Assembly (NCBI GenBank): GCA_963978545.1
Contig: OZ021727.1
Location: forward strand, 45,421,385 to 45,485,384
DNA length: 64,000 nt
Origin: Linyphia triangularis
Lineage: Eukaryota; Arthropoda; Arachnida; Araneae; Linyphiidae
Direction: 5' to 3'
Below, in pieces: positions 61,828 through 64,000 of this stretch (position 1 is the first letter of the stretch; each line of letters opens with the position of its first letter). The position numbers were made by a program, and so were the translations under genes. Under the pieces are notes generated by a model. It did no database searches and had not been told where the DNA came from. It worked only from the letters and a program-made list of their open reading frames with translations.

Positions 61828-63458
61828 AAAGACTGTCGCTCCTCGCTTTCCCAGGCTGTCCCCCGGATGTACGAGATGATCTTTCGCTGCAGTATTTCAT
61901 CGACGCTATTCAAGATCCCGATGTGCAGCAGGCGGTAAGGTTATCCCAAAACAAAAACCTGAAGTCGGCCCTCGTGTACGCCATGAGAGTAGAAGCCGCG
62001 CAGCTAGCTTCTGGAAAAGACCGACGATATGTGCGTGGTGCATTAGCCGAGGATTCTTCTGACTTTGTCACCAGTAAGCTTCGAGAACTGGAGAGCAAAA
62101 TTGATAGAATGATGAGAAGCTATCCCGGAGCCAGGGATCGAAGGACCAGAGTCGTTTGCTGGCACTGCAAACGGGAAGGGCATCTACGACGAAACTGCCT
62201 TGATTTGAAAAAGAAAAGGGATAACACTACCACGGATTCTCCACAACTGAATACAAGAAGATGTCATCTCGCAGGGCAGAAGCTGCAAGGTAGAACAGGT
62301 GAATCCCCGACCAGTCGTTTCCACGTTTCATCCCGACAAGGAGGAAACCAGGGTTTATTCGTGAAGGGGGAGATCAACGGAACTCCATGTCGTCTAATCG
62401 TCGATTCGGGAGCGAACGTAACGATCGCAAGGACGGATGTGGCTCGTCGCCTGAACAGCCGACTCCTCTACACAACGCCCTCTGTTTCTCTACAAACTGT
62501 GTCTGGTGGTAATATCTCTGTTCATGGAAAATTGCAAGTGGACATTGCCCTTGGATTTAACACCTACAAGCACACCGTTTATGTTGCCGAAATTGTAGAT
62601 CCGTGCATTCTCGGACTAGACTTTTTGAAGAAAAATGGAATTACGCTGAATTTTGAGAAAAGCCAGCTGCAAACATGGAGAGGCGAAGTTCCTTTGCACG
62701 ATCTGAACATGAAAGAGCTGTGCGTATATCGGATTGTAGCTCATGAAGACAATGTCATAGAGAATGCTGAAGAGTCCACATCTATGGAAAGTACCTCTCC
62801 AGCCTCGGAGAGAGAACCGAAGAAAGCGACGTTGATGAAACCCTCCCAAGGAGTGGTTCATGTGGAAATGGACAAAGTTAGTGAAGAGGGAATCGACATC
62901 CGTACTCCTGTTACAAGCATCGAACGGAGGTCCCGGGATCTATCAGCTGCACCCGCGGATGATTCGGACGCAATCTCAAAATCATATAATCAGCAAGATG
63001 GGGATCAGAAACTTTCACCGCTTCTGTTGGCATACGGGAGTGCAATTCACGAGACCACCGGATTTTCTCCATCTCTAACGATGTGTGGAAGAGACCTTAG
63101 GCTCCCCAACAACCTCCTCTTTGGACAACCACAGGACACTCCTTCCTCGCCTGTCCAGTATCTAGATGATCTGCAGGCACGTTTGGAAGCCGTACATCGG
63201 TTCGCCAGAGAGAGAAACAACATCATGACGGAGCGCGTGAAGATCCGGTACTATGCCAAGGCCATGGACCGTTCATTCCAGGAAGGTGACAAACGTCGGA
63301 AAGGACTCTCCCCTAAGCTCCAGACGAACTGGGAAGGGCCGTATGGGATCCTTAAGAAGATCAACTACGTCGTGGTGAGAATTCAACGGACACCTTCCTG
63401 TGAACCTAGAGTTGTACACTACAATAGGCTAGCCCCATATTATGGTAGAAGTCATTGA
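61786..63458 (+). pseudogene. pol: Fused Gag C-terminus, zinc knuckle, protease, integrase C-terminus
   Basis: An open frame of 548 codons from the first ATG at 61812, open slightly upstream. In order: capsid C-terminal part (residues 1-110, with LSLQYFIDAIQDPDVQQAVR); a CCHC knuckle CWHCKREGHLRRNC (116-129); retropepsin with DSGA (198-201) and ILGLDFLKKNGI; linker to about 385; then a direct jump at about 62966-62985 to the integrase C-terminus (DQKLSPLLLAYGSAIHETTGFSPS ... GPY/F module NWEGPYGILKK). RT, RNase H and the integrase core are gone, yet the frame is uninterrupted. Protease and nucleocapsid could still be functional if made. Confidence 0.88.
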
Positions 63459-63498
63459 ATGGCTTAAGGACTTCACTGCCCGGGACGTGCAGTCTTTA

Positions 63499-63510
63499 AG
63501 AAGGGGGAAA
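63499..63510 (+). promoter_or_regulatory. Polypurine tract of element B
   Basis: AGAAGGGGGAAA directly before the 3' LTR. Confidence 0.83.
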
Positions 63511-63976
63511 TGTTGCACAAATTGTCTGTATATATTGTAAATAGTGACGTATTATTTCAAAATTCTATTGTAATTTATTTTTATCTTATTTTATTTAGTA
63601 ATTAATAGCGATTATACAAGTTAGAAAAAGGTGGCAACACCTAAAGTAATCGAGAAGGTTCGAGATATTTCTTTTCCGATGAATTGGCTGGAAATTTCGA
63701 GAATGTCTCACGCGCTTGTATATAAAAGACTGGAGAACGGGAAAGTTTTCAGATTGACTTCGGAGTTCGTTGAAAGCTGATCGCTTTGTTTACCTATTGG
63801 AGTGAGCTTGTATAATCGCTGAATTCGAAGTTATTTTTGTTGAAGCTTGTGTTGAAGCTTGAGAGTAATTAAACTGTTGCCTGTGAATAAATTTTGTGAG
63901 TTTTCTGAAGAGAGAATAAATATTTTTAAACCGTGAAAACTGTGCCATCATTGCCTCAGTGGAAAAATTCATAACA
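63511..63976 (+). repeat. 3' LTR of element B
   Basis: 466 bp, identical to the 5' LTR except two sites seen by eye (GAAGTATT/GACGTATT and TTGATTTCGG/TTGACTTCGG). Confidence 0.96.
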
Positions 63977-63989
63977 ATATATATATATA
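63977..63989. repeat. Short TA run closing the cluster
   Basis: ATATATATATATA after the LTR, then AATTGTTTCTTA to the window end. Right remnant of the TA microsatellite that hosts elements A, the TIR transposon and B. Confidence 0.9.
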
Positions 63990-64000
63990 ATTGTTTCTTA

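Larger units (their letters stand above)
60691..63976 (+). mobile_element. Ty3/gypsy LTR retrotransposon, element B (internally deleted)
   Basis: Complete LTRs of 466 bp at both ends, bounded by TA repeats; tRNA-Leu-type primer site; gag N-terminus; zinc knuckle; protease; integrase C-terminus; polypurine tract. Most capsid, RT, RNase H and the integrase core are absent. By eye the LTRs differ at two positions, so insertion was recent and must have used enzymes supplied by another copy. Confidence 0.95.

Overview
This is eukaryotic, AT-rich DNA with no recognisable host protein-coding gene. Long homopolymer and (TA)n runs, tRNA-derived SINEs, hAT and Helitron elements, and Ty3/gypsy retroelements all point to an arthropod. 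The two gypsy families look most like elements I remember from spider genomes (orb-weaver relatives). That placement comes from memory of protein resemblance and was not searched.

Layout. Positions 1-2744 hold a moderately GC-rich stretch and a pair of direct repeats with tRNA-like boxes. Positions 2745-7684 are a wrecked gypsy/errantivirus-like retroelement: an LTR, an exact tRNA-Lys-type primer site, and protease and integrase remnants with RT/RNase H missing. A 1.7-kb hAT element with a perfect 8-bp target duplication sits inside the integrase. From 7.7 to about 50 kb the window is a gene desert. In it, 300-700 bp islands of higher GC, rich in transcription-factor-like words, alternate with very AT-rich DNA. 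Also in the desert are a SINE with a 15-bp target duplication (25875-26057), two copies of a MITE-like repeat (21192, 34368), several recent local tandem duplications, three long hairpins (17615, 29451, 38001) and a non-autonomous Helitron carrying a five-unit internal minisatellite (43904-44974).

From 50253 to 63989 three elements stand end to end, each bordered by (TA)n: gypsy element A (50412-58103), a terminal-inverted-repeat DNA transposon with decayed coding sequence (58172-60680), and gypsy element B (60691-63976). A and B are one family with a tRNA-Leu-type primer site. A keeps capsid, RT, RNase H and integrase but lacks nucleocapsid and protease. It also carries two hAT insertions, one in gag-pol and one in the 3' LTR. 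B keeps the zinc knuckle, protease and integrase C-terminus but lacks most capsid, RT and RNase H. B's two LTRs differ at only two positions by eye, so this internally defective copy inserted recently and was presumably mobilised in trans.

Taken together, the window reads as a gene-poor, possibly regulatory region with a nested transposon cluster built in a TA microsatellite. The least familiar objects are the TIR transposon at 58172-60680 with its inverted subterminal blocks and unclassified protein remnants, the Helitron minisatellite, and the long hairpins.
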